Positions 22,569 through 31,860 of a DNA stretch of 64,000 nt are shown here, piece after piece. The first letter of the stretch is position 1, and every line of letters begins with the position of its first letter. The stretch covers positions 2,840,221-2,904,220 of the forward strand of contig NZ_CP116939.1 in NCBI RefSeq assembly GCF_050219315.1, given 5' to 3'. This DNA comes from Megasphaera_A sueciensis. GTDB lineage: Bacteria > Bacillota > Negativicutes > Veillonellales > Megasphaeraceae. Both the position numbers and the translations under genes were made by a program. The notes under the pieces are model-generated. The model saw only the letters and a program-made list of their open reading frames with translations. It was not told the origin of the DNA and searched no databases.

Positions 22569-23828
22569 TTGAGTACAGCACTGATGAAGAAACGTAGAAA
22601 CCCGAGTGAGAAAGGCCAGGCAATCGCCAAGCTCATCATGGAACAATACCAGCCGAAGACGCAGGAAGACATGCAGATAGCGCTGAAGGACGTGTTCGGT
22701 CCTATCTTCGAAGCTATGCTGCAGGGCGAGATAGATAACCATCTCGGGTATAGCTCCAATGATCATAGCAAGAAGGAAACCTCCAACCGTCGGAATGGCT
22801 ATACGGAGAAAACCATCCAGACTTCGGTCGGCGAGGTCCCCATCCGCGTCCCACGGGACCGCGAATCTACCTTCGAGCCCCAGGTAGTCCCCAAACGCAC
22901 CAAGGATGTCACAGGGATCGAGAGCAAGGTACTGGCCATGTATGCACGCGGCATGAGCCAGCGGGATATTGCCAAGACGATTGATGACATCTATGGATTC
23001 GAGCTGTCCGCAGAGAGCATCTCGAACATCACAGACCGAGTGATGGACGAAGTCCAGCATTGGCAGACACGTCCTCTGAACCCCTTCTACCCCTTCTTGT
23101 TCGTAGACTGCCTGTACGTCTCTGTACGCAAGGATTATGAGACCAAGAACCACGCTGTCTACGTCATCCTCGGCTATGACATCAATGGCTCGAAGGATGT
23201 CCTGGGCCTTTGGATGAACGAGACGGAGGGCAAACATAACTGGATGCAGATATTCGATGAGCTGAAGGCCCGTGGCGTTGAAGATGTCGGATTCATCTGC
23301 ATGGATGGTGTCTCCGGTTTGGAAGAGGGAGCAAAGTCCATCTTCCCCCAGGTGGTCGTGCAGCGCTGCATCGTCCATCTGATCCGCAACTCCATCAAGT
23401 ACATCCCATCCAAGGATTACAAGGCCTACACGACCCAGCTCAGGAAGGTCTATGGAGCCGTGAACCTGAAGAGTGCTGAGGCCGAATTCGAGCGGTTCAA
23501 GCAGGCCTGGAGCCAGTACCCCGGTGCGGTAGAAACATGGAAGCGGAACTGGCAGCATGTCCAGCAACTATTCAACTATGGCAGTGCCGTAAGGAAGGTG
23601 ATGTATACCACCAATGCGATAGAGAGCGTGAATTCCAGCTTCCGAAAAGTCACCAAGAAGGGCTCGTTCTCCAGCGAGGAATCTGTCTTCAAGGTTCTCT
23701 ATCTCAGGGTAAAGGAACTCTATGCCAAGTGGGAAGGGCATCATATCCAGAACTGGGCGATGGTCAGAAACCAGTTGGCTATGGATGATAAGCTGCAAGC
23801 TCGTATCCTGAAATACGAGAAATTTTAA
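22569..23828 (+). CDS. IS256-family (mutator-type) transposase, copy 2
   Basis: Its 419-residue translation is identical to that of copy 1, including the TTG start and the DDE segments FVDCLYVSV, CMDGVSGLEEG and NAIESVNSSF. Complete identity implies a very recent duplication or gene conversion. Confidence 0.95.
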   Translation: MSTALMKKRRNPSEKGQAIAKLIMEQYQPKTQEDMQIALKDVFGPIFEAMLQGEIDNHLGYSSNDHSKKETSNRRNGYTEKTIQTSVGEVPIRVPRDRESTFEPQVVPKRTKDVTGIESKVLAMYARGMSQRDIAKTIDDIYGFELSAESISNITDRVMDEVQHWQTRPLNPFYPFLFVDCLYVSVRKDYETKNHAVYVILGYDINGSKDVLGLWMNETEGKHNWMQIFDELKARGVEDVGFICMDGVSGLEEGAKSIFPQVVVQRCIVHLIRNSIKYIPSKDYKAYTTQLRKVYGAVNLKSAEAEFERFKQAWSQYPGAVETWKRNWQHVQQLFNYGSAVRKVMYTTNAIESVNSSFRKVTKKGSFSSEESVFKVLYLRVKELYAKWEGHHIQNWAMVRNQLAMDDKLQARILKYEKF

Positions 23829-24355
23829 AGCCAGCAATCACTGGTAACGCATCTTCTTTTATGATACCTAAAAAAACTTACACACTTAACTTGACAAACC
23901 CATATTAAAACTGGATTTGATCCTGTGCTTATTCGACAAGCTATAACAAGTGGTAATACATGGGCGCTTGATGCTGAATACTCATTTTTAAATGAAGAAG
24001 AACCTCCAAAAGAACAAGTAGATAAAGTGTGGGATATATTATCCTTATGGAGAAGGATTCAAACATCATTTGAAAAATTGCCTGACGATGATAAAAGAAG
24101 AGTGTTAGATAAAACAAATACACAAGAATTATGTTTTGATGGTTTTGATGGAAACAATGAAGGAGAATATTCTATTGCAACGTTTATTGTAGAATATATG
24201 CATAGATTTGAAGAGTTAAAAGATAAAGATTTAAATTCTCATTGTACAACTATGGATAAGTATGAAAAAATGTTGACAAAAGCTAGTCGAATACCAAATG
24301 AAACATATGATTTATCTGTAGAACAAATTCTTGATATAGTAGAATAGAATTTTTT

Positions 24356-24382
24356 AGCACTCACTAATCTGGGTGCTTTTTT
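24356..24382 (+). terminator. Terminator after the YfbU-family gene
   Basis: AGCACTC and GGGTGCT form a 7-bp stem (one G-T), followed by six T. It separates the accessory gene from the packaging genes. Confidence 0.7.
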
Positions 24383-24411
24383 ATTTCAAATTTCAACAAC
24401 AAGACAATGAG

Positions 24412-24837
24412 ATGGTAGTGAGTATGTTAACAAGGATATGTCTTTATTGCGGCAAGCAATATTCTGAAGGTAGCACTTGTATCTGTAATCATAACCGGCA
24501 TAAGGAATACGATACATATCGCCGTAATACAATAGGCAAAGTTGTGTATCATTCGAAACTTTGGAAGCCTATCCGTATGCAGGTAAAACAACGGGCCGCC
24601 GGTCTGGATGAATATGCGAAAGTAATAGAACATCATATTGTAAAAGGAACGATTGCACATCATATTATTCCCGTGGAAGAGAATCCGCAGCGGGCATTTG
24701 ATGTGCATAATTTAATTTACGTGAGTGCCCGAACCCACGCGGCCATCCATGCAGCCTATAATAAGTCGGTGCAGGATAAGGTCAAGATGCAGAAAGTATT
24801 GCTTGCTATAGCCGGGGGAGTGCAAAAAAGTTTTTAA
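24412..24837 (+). CDS. HNH endonuclease next to terminase
   Basis: A 141-residue HNH nuclease: CLYCG and CICNHNRH form zinc-binding pairs, and HHIIPVEENPQRAFDVHNLI...HAAIHAAY is the HNH motif proper. HNH proteins beside TerS/TerL in HK97-like phages with cohesive ends assist cos cleavage. The start is uncertain; ATG 24412 and 24424 are both possible, neither with a strong ribosome-binding site. Confidence 0.8.
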   Translation: MVVSMLTRICLYCGKQYSEGSTCICNHNRHKEYDTYRRNTIGKVVYHSKLWKPIRMQVKQRAAGLDEYAKVIEHHIVKGTIAHHIIPVEENPQRAFDVHNLIYVSARTHAAIHAAYNKSVQDKVKMQKVLLAIAGGVQKSF

Positions 24838-24916
24838 GTTCGAAAGCCAGACCGCGTATGGCCTATTCTTTTGAAAAAATGCCAGAAATTCAAAATCAAA
24901 AAATCAGGGGGTGATA

Positions 24917-25408
24917 ATGATGGCTGCAGGAAGACCGAGAAAAGTAATTGATATTAGTACAGGCAAGATCGGGAAGGCAAAACGGACCGCCCGGAAAGAA
25001 AATGAAAAAAAGCTTAAACTTCCACGCGATGCATTGTTACCGCCTCAATGGTTAGATGAAGAAGGCAAGGAAGAATTTATTCGAGTTGTCGATGAATGCG
25101 AGAAAATCGACATTCTGGACAACCTTGACCGCAGCATTCTTGCCATTTATGCTAACGCATGGAGCCGGTATACTAAAATCGCTATGCATATTCAAGAGGG
25201 TGATTACGGAGAAATCGGCTATCGTGAAAATAAGTATGGCCGGTATGAAACGGTGTCCCCTTATTTGGAAGCCGAAACAAAATATGTTCGCCAGATCATG
25301 GACTGTTCTGCAAAATTAGGCATGGCCACGACAGACCGCTTAAAATTAGTCGTACCTGTTAAGCAAGACAAGGCTGTCAATAAATATCTTAAGTATGTGA
25401 ATGGATAA
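24917..25408 (+). CDS. terS: Terminase small subunit, P27 family
   Basis: A 163-residue protein with the P27-family N-terminal GRPRKVIDIS tail, PPQWLDEEGKEEFIRVVDEC and a C-terminal helix pair (LEAETKYVRQIMDCSAKLGM). It recognises phage DNA and hands it to the large subunit. AGGGGG precedes ATG 24917; the frame could also start at GTG 24911. Its stop overlaps the TerL start. Confidence 0.88.
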   Translation: MMAAGRPRKVIDISTGKIGKAKRTARKENEKKLKLPRDALLPPQWLDEEGKEEFIRVVDECEKIDILDNLDRSILAIYANAWSRYTKIAMHIQEGDYGEIGYRENKYGRYETVSPYLEAETKYVRQIMDCSAKLGMATTDRLKLVVPVKQDKAVNKYLKYVNG

Positions 25409-27147
25409 TGGCACAAGATCGAACGACGGCATATGCAAAATTAATTTGTTCAGGGGTACGATTGGCAGGACATAGTGAATATTTGGCGTGTAAGCGGCAT
25501 CTAAACGACATGGCCAAGAAGAATTTCCCCTATATTTTTGATGTGAGGGAAGCGGAAAAACATATCAATATCGCCAATGAATTAACGATTGGCGAAGGCG
25601 ATGTTCCGCAGAAGCTCAAAACACGGGGATTTCAAAACTTTATTATTGGCAGCCTGTTTGGCTGGCGAAAAAAACGCAGCCATTTACGACGTTTTCGTGA
25701 AGGGTATGTTCAAGTAGGCAGACAGAACGGTAAATCGTTCCTTGCCGGGGAGTTATGTAATGATTTTGCATCGTTTTCTGGATATCAGTATGGACGTATT
25801 TTTTGTACGGCAACAAAGCAAGATCAAGCAAACATCGTGTGGGATGAAGTAGATAAATTTATCGAATCAGATGGAGATTTAAAAGAGTTATATAAAATTA
25901 AACAGTACGATCATACCATCCTCAGTTTACTGACTGGTACGACAATTAAAGCCATCGGGCGTGATACAAAATCAGCCGATGGCTTTCGTAGTATCTTGGC
26001 CGTTATTGATGAATACCACGCCCATCCGACAGATCAGATGTATGCACTCATGCGAGATGGGCAAATTAAAGTGGATAATGCCCTGACACTTGCAATTACA
26101 ACTGCGGGTTTTGATTTAAATGGTCCTTGTTATGCGCAGTATGAATTTGCAAAGAAGGTTTTAGCAGGTGTAGTCGAAAAAGAATCCTTGTTTGTGTATA
26201 TTGCGGAAATGGATGAAGATGACGATTGTTGGAATCCCCAGAACTGGGCAAAAGCCAACCCGCTTAACCTATGGACCGATGATCTGACGCTGGATGAAGA
26301 AATGTTAGCCCGTATGGCAGAAAAAGCAATTGATGCTAAAGAAAAGCAGGGGGATGATTTAATTAATTTTTTGACGAAATCATTGAATGTCTGGGTGAAA
26401 TACGCGGGAGGTCAGCTGATTAACTTAGATCATTGGAAAGCATGTGCCAGTGAATTAACTATTGCTGATATGAAAGGACGTTCTTGCTATTTGGGAATTG
26501 ACCTAAGTTCCGGCGGTGATTTGACCTCGATTGCTTTACTTTTTCCATTAGACGATGAAAAAATTTATCTCTATTCACATAGTTTCATGCCTAAATTGCG
26601 ACTGCAGGAGCATGAACGGACGGATAAAGCACCGTATCGGGATTGGGTACATCGTAAGTTGTTAACACTAACAACCGGTATGTACGGGATTAAGACGGAT
26701 TACAAGTTTATTATTGCGCACTTGGCCAAACTTATCCAAGTCTATGATATCGACATTATCGGTGTGGGCTATGACAATCATAATGCGGCTGCTTTTTTAT
26801 CTGACTTAGGGGAATTATTAGCGTGTGACTTAACGGAAGTAAAGCAGTCGGCACGGGCACTCAATGATTGTACCGTAGATTTTCAGTTATCTGTCAAAGC
26901 GCATCAGGTATTGTACGACAAGCGGAACGCATTGTTGACGTGGTCGGTTGTCAATGCGATTGTCGATAAGAACAGTTTTGGAGAAATCAAAGTCGACAAA
27001 AAGACGCAGACAGAACGGATTGATACGGTGGATAGTATTTTGGATGCCTGGGATTTGTATTGGTTAGATAAAAATCAAGTCGGACTTACGGCGGAACAGG
27101 CAAATGAAATTATGGATCATATCTTGGGAGGAGGTGACAATACTTGA
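25408..27147 (+). CDS. terL: Terminase large subunit
   Basis: A 579-residue packaging motor. The ATPase has a Walker-A-like VGRQNGKSFLA near residue 102 and Walker B SILAVIDEYHAH near 190; the nuclease domain starts with YLGIDLSSGGDLTS (about 358), carrying the first acidic metal ligand. It drives DNA into the capsid and cuts at the ends. It starts in the TAATG overlap with TerS. Confidence 0.93.
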   Translation: MAQDRTTAYAKLICSGVRLAGHSEYLACKRHLNDMAKKNFPYIFDVREAEKHINIANELTIGEGDVPQKLKTRGFQNFIIGSLFGWRKKRSHLRRFREGYVQVGRQNGKSFLAGELCNDFASFSGYQYGRIFCTATKQDQANIVWDEVDKFIESDGDLKELYKIKQYDHTILSLLTGTTIKAIGRDTKSADGFRSILAVIDEYHAHPTDQMYALMRDGQIKVDNALTLAITTAGFDLNGPCYAQYEFAKKVLAGVVEKESLFVYIAEMDEDDDCWNPQNWAKANPLNLWTDDLTLDEEMLARMAEKAIDAKEKQGDDLINFLTKSLNVWVKYAGGQLINLDHWKACASELTIADMKGRSCYLGIDLSSGGDLTSIALLFPLDDEKIYLYSHSFMPKLRLQEHERTDKAPYRDWVHRKLLTLTTGMYGIKTDYKFIIAHLAKLIQVYDIDIIGVGYDNHNAAAFLSDLGELLACDLTEVKQSARALNDCTVDFQLSVKAHQVLYDKRNALLTWSVVNAIVDKNSFGEIKVDKKTQTERIDTVDSILDAWDLYWLDKNQVGLTAEQANEIMDHILGGGDNT

Positions 27148-28415
27148 AATGGTTAGATCGTTGGGCATTACGGCATGTGTCGGATATGGCAGATGATTCT
27201 GGTGGTAAAACACTTACCCTATCGGATATCAATGCTTTTTTTAATCGACAGACAGATACAGCAAACGGACCGGATATTGGTGAAATTACATATTTTACGT
27301 GTTTAAAAAAATTGGCTGAATCTTTAGCTAAGATGCCGATTCACTTAATGGACCAGAATAAAAACCGAATTACGAATCACGAGTCCTATCAATCTCTCAA
27401 TATACAGCCAAACGCGGTTATGACTCCGGCACAAATGATTACAACTCTCGAATTTTGCCGAAATCATTATGGCAATGGCTACGCCTACATCAATCGAAAT
27501 TTGGATGGCAGTTTGGAAGGATTATATCCGTTGGATCCACGCTGTGTGACTATTTGGATTAATGAGACTCATTCTTTTACGCAGCGAACCTATTATTATA
27601 CCTATTTGGATACGTTGACGGGTACTACATTTTGGATAGCTCCGGAAGATATGATTCATGTACGGAGTTGGATTACGGAACGATGGGGACTTGCCGGTAA
27701 AAGTGTCCGTGAAATATTAGCCGCTAATATGGCAGGAAATAAAGCCAGTCAGCAATTTTTAAATGACTTGTATCAACGAGGCCTAACGGCAAATTTGGTT
27801 GTGAAATATGTAGGAGATTTGAACAGTGCCAGACAAAAAGAAATTACCAAAGATTTAGTCAACTTAGCAGGGCTTAAAACAGATCGTATTATACCGGTCC
27901 CTTTTGGATGGGATGTATCGGCATTAGATTTAAAACTGACAGATGCGCAATTCTTTGAAATCAAGAAATTCTCCAGTTTGCAAATTGCCGCTGCCTTTGG
28001 GGTAATGCCGAATCATTTAAATCTGTATGAAAACAGCTCGTATAATAACAGTTCCATGCAGAATTTAACATTTTATGTAGATACACTTTTATACAATATT
28101 ACAGAATATGAACAAGAGCTCAACCGGAAACTGCTGACAATCAAGCAGCAGAAAAAAGGTATGGGCTTTTATTTTAATGTCAATACCATTTTGCGTGGTG
28201 ATCCGCTGCAGCAAAGCACCATACTGCGGAACTATGTGGCTGGCACTATTATGAAACCGAATGAAGCACGGAGGCTCAATAATATGCCGCCAGATAAAAG
28301 CGGAGATGATTTGCTGGTAAACGGGACCTATACAAAATTATCGGATATTGGCGCGGCATACAAAGCGAAAGGGGGTGAGGGAGGAAATGAACAAACTAAA
28401 ATGCCTGCAGATTAA
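27144..28415 (+). CDS. Portal protein, HK97 family
   Basis: A 423-residue HK97-type portal. GEITYFTCLKKLAESLAKMP near residue 47 and the YGNGYAYINRNLDGSLEGLYPL segment are typical. It forms the dodecameric ring through which DNA passes. TTG 27144 is the start, with GGAGGTG upstream and a four-base overlap with terL. Confidence 0.9.
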   Translation: MKWLDRWALRHVSDMADDSGGKTLTLSDINAFFNRQTDTANGPDIGEITYFTCLKKLAESLAKMPIHLMDQNKNRITNHESYQSLNIQPNAVMTPAQMITTLEFCRNHYGNGYAYINRNLDGSLEGLYPLDPRCVTIWINETHSFTQRTYYYTYLDTLTGTTFWIAPEDMIHVRSWITERWGLAGKSVREILAANMAGNKASQQFLNDLYQRGLTANLVVKYVGDLNSARQKEITKDLVNLAGLKTDRIIPVPFGWDVSALDLKLTDAQFFEIKKFSSLQIAAAFGVMPNHLNLYENSSYNNSSMQNLTFYVDTLLYNITEYEQELNRKLLTIKQQKKGMGFYFNVNTILRGDPLQQSTILRNYVAGTIMKPNEARRLNNMPPDKSGDDLLVNGTYTKLSDIGAAYKAKGGEGGNEQTKMPAD

Positions 28416-29166
28416 AAACCAAACGGAAACATCGGCAGATATATATATTTACGGTGATATCGTAGATGACTCGTATTCGGACTGGATAGGGGCCGGTTAT
28501 ATATTCCCTGTAGATGTACGGACACAATTAGAAGCATTATCCGGACGGGATATAAACGTATATGTTAATAGCGATGGCGGCTTTGTCAGCTGCGGGATAG
28601 CTATTGCCAATATGATTGCCCGTCATCAGGGAAATGTAACCGCTTATATAGATGGATGGGCGGCAAGTATTGCCAGTGTGATTGTGATGGCTGCTAAAAA
28701 AATAGTCATGCCGGAAAATGCGATGTTGATGATCCATCGGCCTATGACCGGGGTAATGGGGAATGTCGATGATATGCAGCGCGGTATTGATGGATTACTG
28801 GCAGCGCAGGAAGCCATGTTAACGACATATGGTAATCACCTTAAGGAAGGCGTAAGTATCGATGATATTCGGGCCGATATGGAAGCTGAAACATGGTATA
28901 CGGCGTCAGAAGCGGCTGAAAAATTCGATATAGAAATAGTATCACCTATTGCGCAGCAAGTAGCATATGCAGGGGATATGACGAAATATTTCAAGAATAT
29001 GCCGGAAAATGTTAGAAATTTACTGGCTTTTAATCATACAAATGCTAAAAAAATGCAGGAAAAACAGGCGAAAATGGCGGAAATCGCCAAAATTAAGGCT
29101 GAAAACGAATTAAAAAGTAAAAAATTTGCTATTTCAATGTCATTACTAAATGGGAGGATGATATAA
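28387..29166 (+). CDS. ClpP-like prohead protease
   Basis: A 259-residue serine protease: VYVNSDGGFVSCGIAIANMI is the ClpP-like substrate-binding region, GWAASIASVIVMAA contains the catalytic serine, and MLMIHRPM the histidine. It matures the capsid by removing the scaffold part. ATG 28387 has GGGAGG upstream and overlaps the portal gene by 29 bases. The lysine-rich C-terminus may act as scaffold. Confidence 0.9.
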   Translation: MNKLKCLQIKNQTETSADIYIYGDIVDDSYSDWIGAGYIFPVDVRTQLEALSGRDINVYVNSDGGFVSCGIAIANMIARHQGNVTAYIDGWAASIASVIVMAAKKIVMPENAMLMIHRPMTGVMGNVDDMQRGIDGLLAAQEAMLTTYGNHLKEGVSIDDIRADMEAETWYTASEAAEKFDIEIVSPIAQQVAYAGDMTKYFKNMPENVRNLLAFNHTNAKKMQEKQAKMAEIAKIKAENELKSKKFAISMSLLNGRMI

Positions 29167-29167
29167 C

Positions 29168-30364
29168 ATGAAAAAGTCTGATGAAATAAAACAACAGATT
29201 ACGGCACAACGTACCAAGGTAGAAGCGTTACAAGGCAAGGAACAATGGGATGATGCGGCAGCGGAAGCCAAAGTTTTAAATGATCTGATCCGAGATTATA
29301 AGACACAGGCAACGTTGGAAGAATCCCAGTTTGAAAATTTTGTGAGTGGTCCGACGAAAGCAATCAATAAGGTAGATAAAGTGAGCGAAAAGAAAATTCG
29401 TAATCGGGCATTCAACCATCTGATTTTAGATAATGTGTTTAAATTCGCGCAGCCATCTGATCAGGAAAAGGCATTTATAGATACATTTTCTAAGCAAAAA
29501 GTATTAGATGCCGTAGGGACACCGGGACAAGCTGGTGGTACAGATACTAAAGGTGGTTATTTAGTTCCGACAGAACAATTTCAACAGATTTTGGAATTTC
29601 GGCGTGCCTATCAGGCGTTAAAACCGTATTGTAATATCGTCTCTGTGACAAGCCGTAAAGGAACCATGCCGACGATTGGACATGAAGATGGAACATTAAC
29701 TGCCTTTGAAGAATTGAATGCGATTAAGCAGGATGACTTAGACTTTGGACAGATCCAATTTTCAACGGCTGACTATGGCGATATCATTCCGATTGCCCGT
29801 GAACTGTTACAAGATATTGATGTGGATTTGATGGGACTTGTTGGCCGCCGGTTTACTCAAAAATCTGTCAATACAGAAAATGCACAAATTGTAGGCATCA
29901 TTAATGGGCTTACTAAGCATAGTATTAGCGATTATACCGGAATTGCGACAGCCTTGAATAAAGAACTGGATCCGGCTATTTCGGCGAATGCGGTTATTTT
30001 TACCAACCAGACCGGGTATGACTACTTGGATAATTTGGTAGATGCCAATAAGCGCCCGCTGCTTACACAATCTCTTGCAGATCCCACACAATATTTATTT
30101 AAAGGTCGTAAAGTGGTTGTTCTAAAAGATACGTTGCTTACCAGTGATACCTCGACAGCCGGAACGACTAAAGTACCATTTCTCATTGGTTCTATGGCTG
30201 ACTTAGTATATTTTTGGGATCGCGTAGGGGTAGAAGTTGCGGTATCCGATCAAGCCGGTTTTACATCGAATGCTATTTTTGTTCGAGCGATTGAACGGTT
30301 CGGCGTTACGGCAGTTGATACAGGCGCACTGTATTTCGGACAGTATAGCATTACTTCTAAATAG
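29168..30364 (+). CDS. Major capsid protein, HK97 family
   Basis: A 398-residue HK97-fold capsid protein. The N-terminal ~100 residues are a charged coiled-coil delta domain that the prohead protease should remove; the mature part begins around GTPGQAGGTDTKGGYLVP and includes DYGDIIPIARELLQDIDVDL and the C-terminal VGVEVAVSDQAGFTSNAIFV. It starts two bases after the protease stop. Confidence 0.93.
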   Translation: MKKSDEIKQQITAQRTKVEALQGKEQWDDAAAEAKVLNDLIRDYKTQATLEESQFENFVSGPTKAINKVDKVSEKKIRNRAFNHLILDNVFKFAQPSDQEKAFIDTFSKQKVLDAVGTPGQAGGTDTKGGYLVPTEQFQQILEFRRAYQALKPYCNIVSVTSRKGTMPTIGHEDGTLTAFEELNAIKQDDLDFGQIQFSTADYGDIIPIARELLQDIDVDLMGLVGRRFTQKSVNTENAQIVGIINGLTKHSISDYTGIATALNKELDPAISANAVIFTNQTGYDYLDNLVDANKRPLLTQSLADPTQYLFKGRKVVVLKDTLLTSDTSTAGTTKVPFLIGSMADLVYFWDRVGVEVAVSDQAGFTSNAIFVRAIERFGVTAVDTGALYFGQYSITSK

Positions 30365-30381
30365 TAATGAGGTGAGTTACT

Positions 30382-30681
30382 ATGGTCGGATTGCCAGTGA
30401 CTTTGGCAGAAGCTAAAGTGTATTTACGTATTGATGATGATGTAGAAGACGATATGATAAATGGTTTTATCAATACGGCAGATGTATATCTGCGGGGAGC
30501 TGTTGATAACTATGATACTAATTTAGCCAATGATGATTTCAAACAGCTGGCTAAAACGGTATCGTTGGCTATTATTACAGAACTTTATGACAATAGAGGG
30601 GCTGCAGAACGATTGGATTATAGCTATACGGTTCGGACGCTGATTGCTCAAATGCAGTACTGGAGTGATGTTAGTGGATGA
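30382..30681 (+). CDS. Head-tail connector, gp6-like
   Basis: A 99-residue helical protein with LAEAKVYLRIDDDVEDDMIN near the N-terminus, the pattern of HK97 gp6-like adaptors that bind below the portal. AGGTGAG precedes the start, and it overlaps the next gene. Confidence 0.85.
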   Translation: MVGLPVTLAEAKVYLRIDDDVEDDMINGFINTADVYLRGAVDNYDTNLANDDFKQLAKTVSLAIITELYDNRGAAERLDYSYTVRTLIAQMQYWSDVSG

Positions 30682-31009
30682 ATCTATTAGAGTACAAGAA
30701 CTGAATAAACGAGTATCTTTATATAAACCGGTATCCGTTCCTGATGGACAAGGTGGTTTTATAGACGGTGATCCCCTATTAGTACAAACCGTATGGGCTA
30801 AACTACTTAAGCCTAAGTTTTGGACTGTGAATGCGCAAAGTGGTCCTGCCTCCGCTATTACGCAAGGGATTATTATTCGGCTTAGGAAAGACATTACCTA
30901 TGGGTGGAGTGTTAAATATAATGGTATGTTTTATACTATTCTGCACATTGATTATAGCAGTGCTGCTATTTTGACGCTTACCTGTCAGGTGGTGATACAT
31001 AATGATTAG
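30674..31009 (+). CDS. Head closure (stopper) protein
   Basis: A 111-residue beta-rich protein of the SPP1 gp16/HK97 gp7 type: LNKRVSLYKPVSVPDGQGGF and the ending YTILHIDYSSAAILTLTCQV. GTG 30674 is chosen since GGAG lies nine bases upstream; ATG 30668 is too close to it. It closes the connector after packaging. Confidence 0.78.
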   Translation: MDESIRVQELNKRVSLYKPVSVPDGQGGFIDGDPLLVQTVWAKLLKPKFWTVNAQSGPASAITQGIIIRLRKDITYGWSVKYNGMFYTILHIDYSSAAILTLTCQVVIHND

Positions 31010-31445
31010 ATTTGTTAAGGCCAATATATCGGATGAGGTGTATAAGGCTATGTCGCAGATTGGTCAATATAACCAGAAAACGCAGGAAGGTATTCGACAA
31101 GTTGTTCGGGATAAAACAAATGAGGTATATAAGATATCTGTCCAACTTGCACCGATGAAGACAGGTAATTTAAAAGCCAATATCAAGGAAAGCATTAGTA
31201 ATTCCGCAGAAGGTACGCAGGGCATTGTGGAATCAAATGATCCGGTGGCTCATTTAATAGAACTGGGGACCAAAGGTTCCGTTGAAATCCCGGTAAAAAA
31301 GAAAGCACTGCATCCCGGTGCGGATGGTTGGTTCATGGCCAAGGCGATTATCCCATATCGAGCGGCCAAGCCGTTTATGAAACCTGCCATGGATACGGTC
31401 CGGCCTACGATTGAATCGGCTATCAAGGATGTGATTACTAAATGA
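31002..31445 (+). CDS. HK97 gp10-family tail-completion protein
   Basis: A 147-residue protein with LAPMKTGNLKANIKES and HLIELGTKG, the gp10-family signature. It sits at the head-tail joint. Eight-base overlap with the gene before and four-base overlap with the gene after. Confidence 0.85.
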   Translation: MIRFVKANISDEVYKAMSQIGQYNQKTQEGIRQVVRDKTNEVYKISVQLAPMKTGNLKANIKESISNSAEGTQGIVESNDPVAHLIELGTKGSVEIPVKKKALHPGADGWFMAKAIIPYRAAKPFMKPAMDTVRPTIESAIKDVITK

Positions 31446-31858
31446 TACAGCATATTCCATTTAATGCCGTACAGTCGGCAGTGTATCAACTGCTGAGCAA
31501 CGGACAAACGGTGCCTGTATATGACAAAATTCCAACAGGTACAGAAGCGTTTCCATATATTTGGTTAGGCGAATTTCATGATGCCAATATAGACGACAAT
31601 AAGACAGGTACTATGCATAATGTCAGTCAGCAGATTGATATTTGGTCCCATGCGGGCGGCAAGAAAGAAATTAACGGCATATTGGATGATGTAACAACAC
31701 TCGTAACGAAATATCAATTATCTTTGCGGGGATATAAACAAATAGGTACTGCGCACATTGCATTATGTCAAGCACTGGGAGAACGGTATGAAGATAAAAC
31801 CAGTGCCTATCATGGCATATTGCTTATAGAGTATAAACTGGAACAATTAGGAGGTTAA
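31442..31858 (+). CDS. Tail terminator/completion protein (DUF3168-like)
   Basis: A 138-residue protein with VYDKIPTGTEAFPYIWLGE and QQIDIWSHAGGKKEINGILDD, matching DUF3168-type tail terminators that cap the tail tube and set the head-tail interface. Confidence 0.82.
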   Translation: MIQHIPFNAVQSAVYQLLSNGQTVPVYDKIPTGTEAFPYIWLGEFHDANIDDNKTGTMHNVSQQIDIWSHAGGKKEINGILDDVTTLVTKYQLSLRGYKQIGTAHIALCQALGERYEDKTSAYHGILLIEYKLEQLGG

Positions 31859-31860
31859 TT

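Larger units (their letters stand above)
22461..23901. mobile_element. IS256-family element, copy 2 (1441 bp)
   Basis: It has the same ends and length as copy 1, in opposite orientation. The exact 8-bp target duplication ATATTAAA is at 22453-22460 and 23902-23909, so this was an independent insertion. The two copies have their transposase-upstream ends facing each other across 283 bp. Confidence 0.95.
22392..24347 (+). pseudogene. YfbU-family gene split by IS copy 2
   Basis: ATG 22392 follows AAGGAGGAG. The first 23 codons (MMTISEKINLCMVCDIYEKL, DIK) run to 22460, where IS copy 2 begins; the frame resumes at 23910 with TGFDPVLIRQAITSG and runs to 24347. Removing the IS and one copy of the 8-bp duplication restores one 168-codon frame, the usual length of YfbU proteins (164 in E. 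coli). FDGFDGNNEGEYSIATFI and the final segment match the family. The biochemical role of YfbU is not established. The gene had its own promoter and terminator, as accessory phage genes do. Confidence 0.85.
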
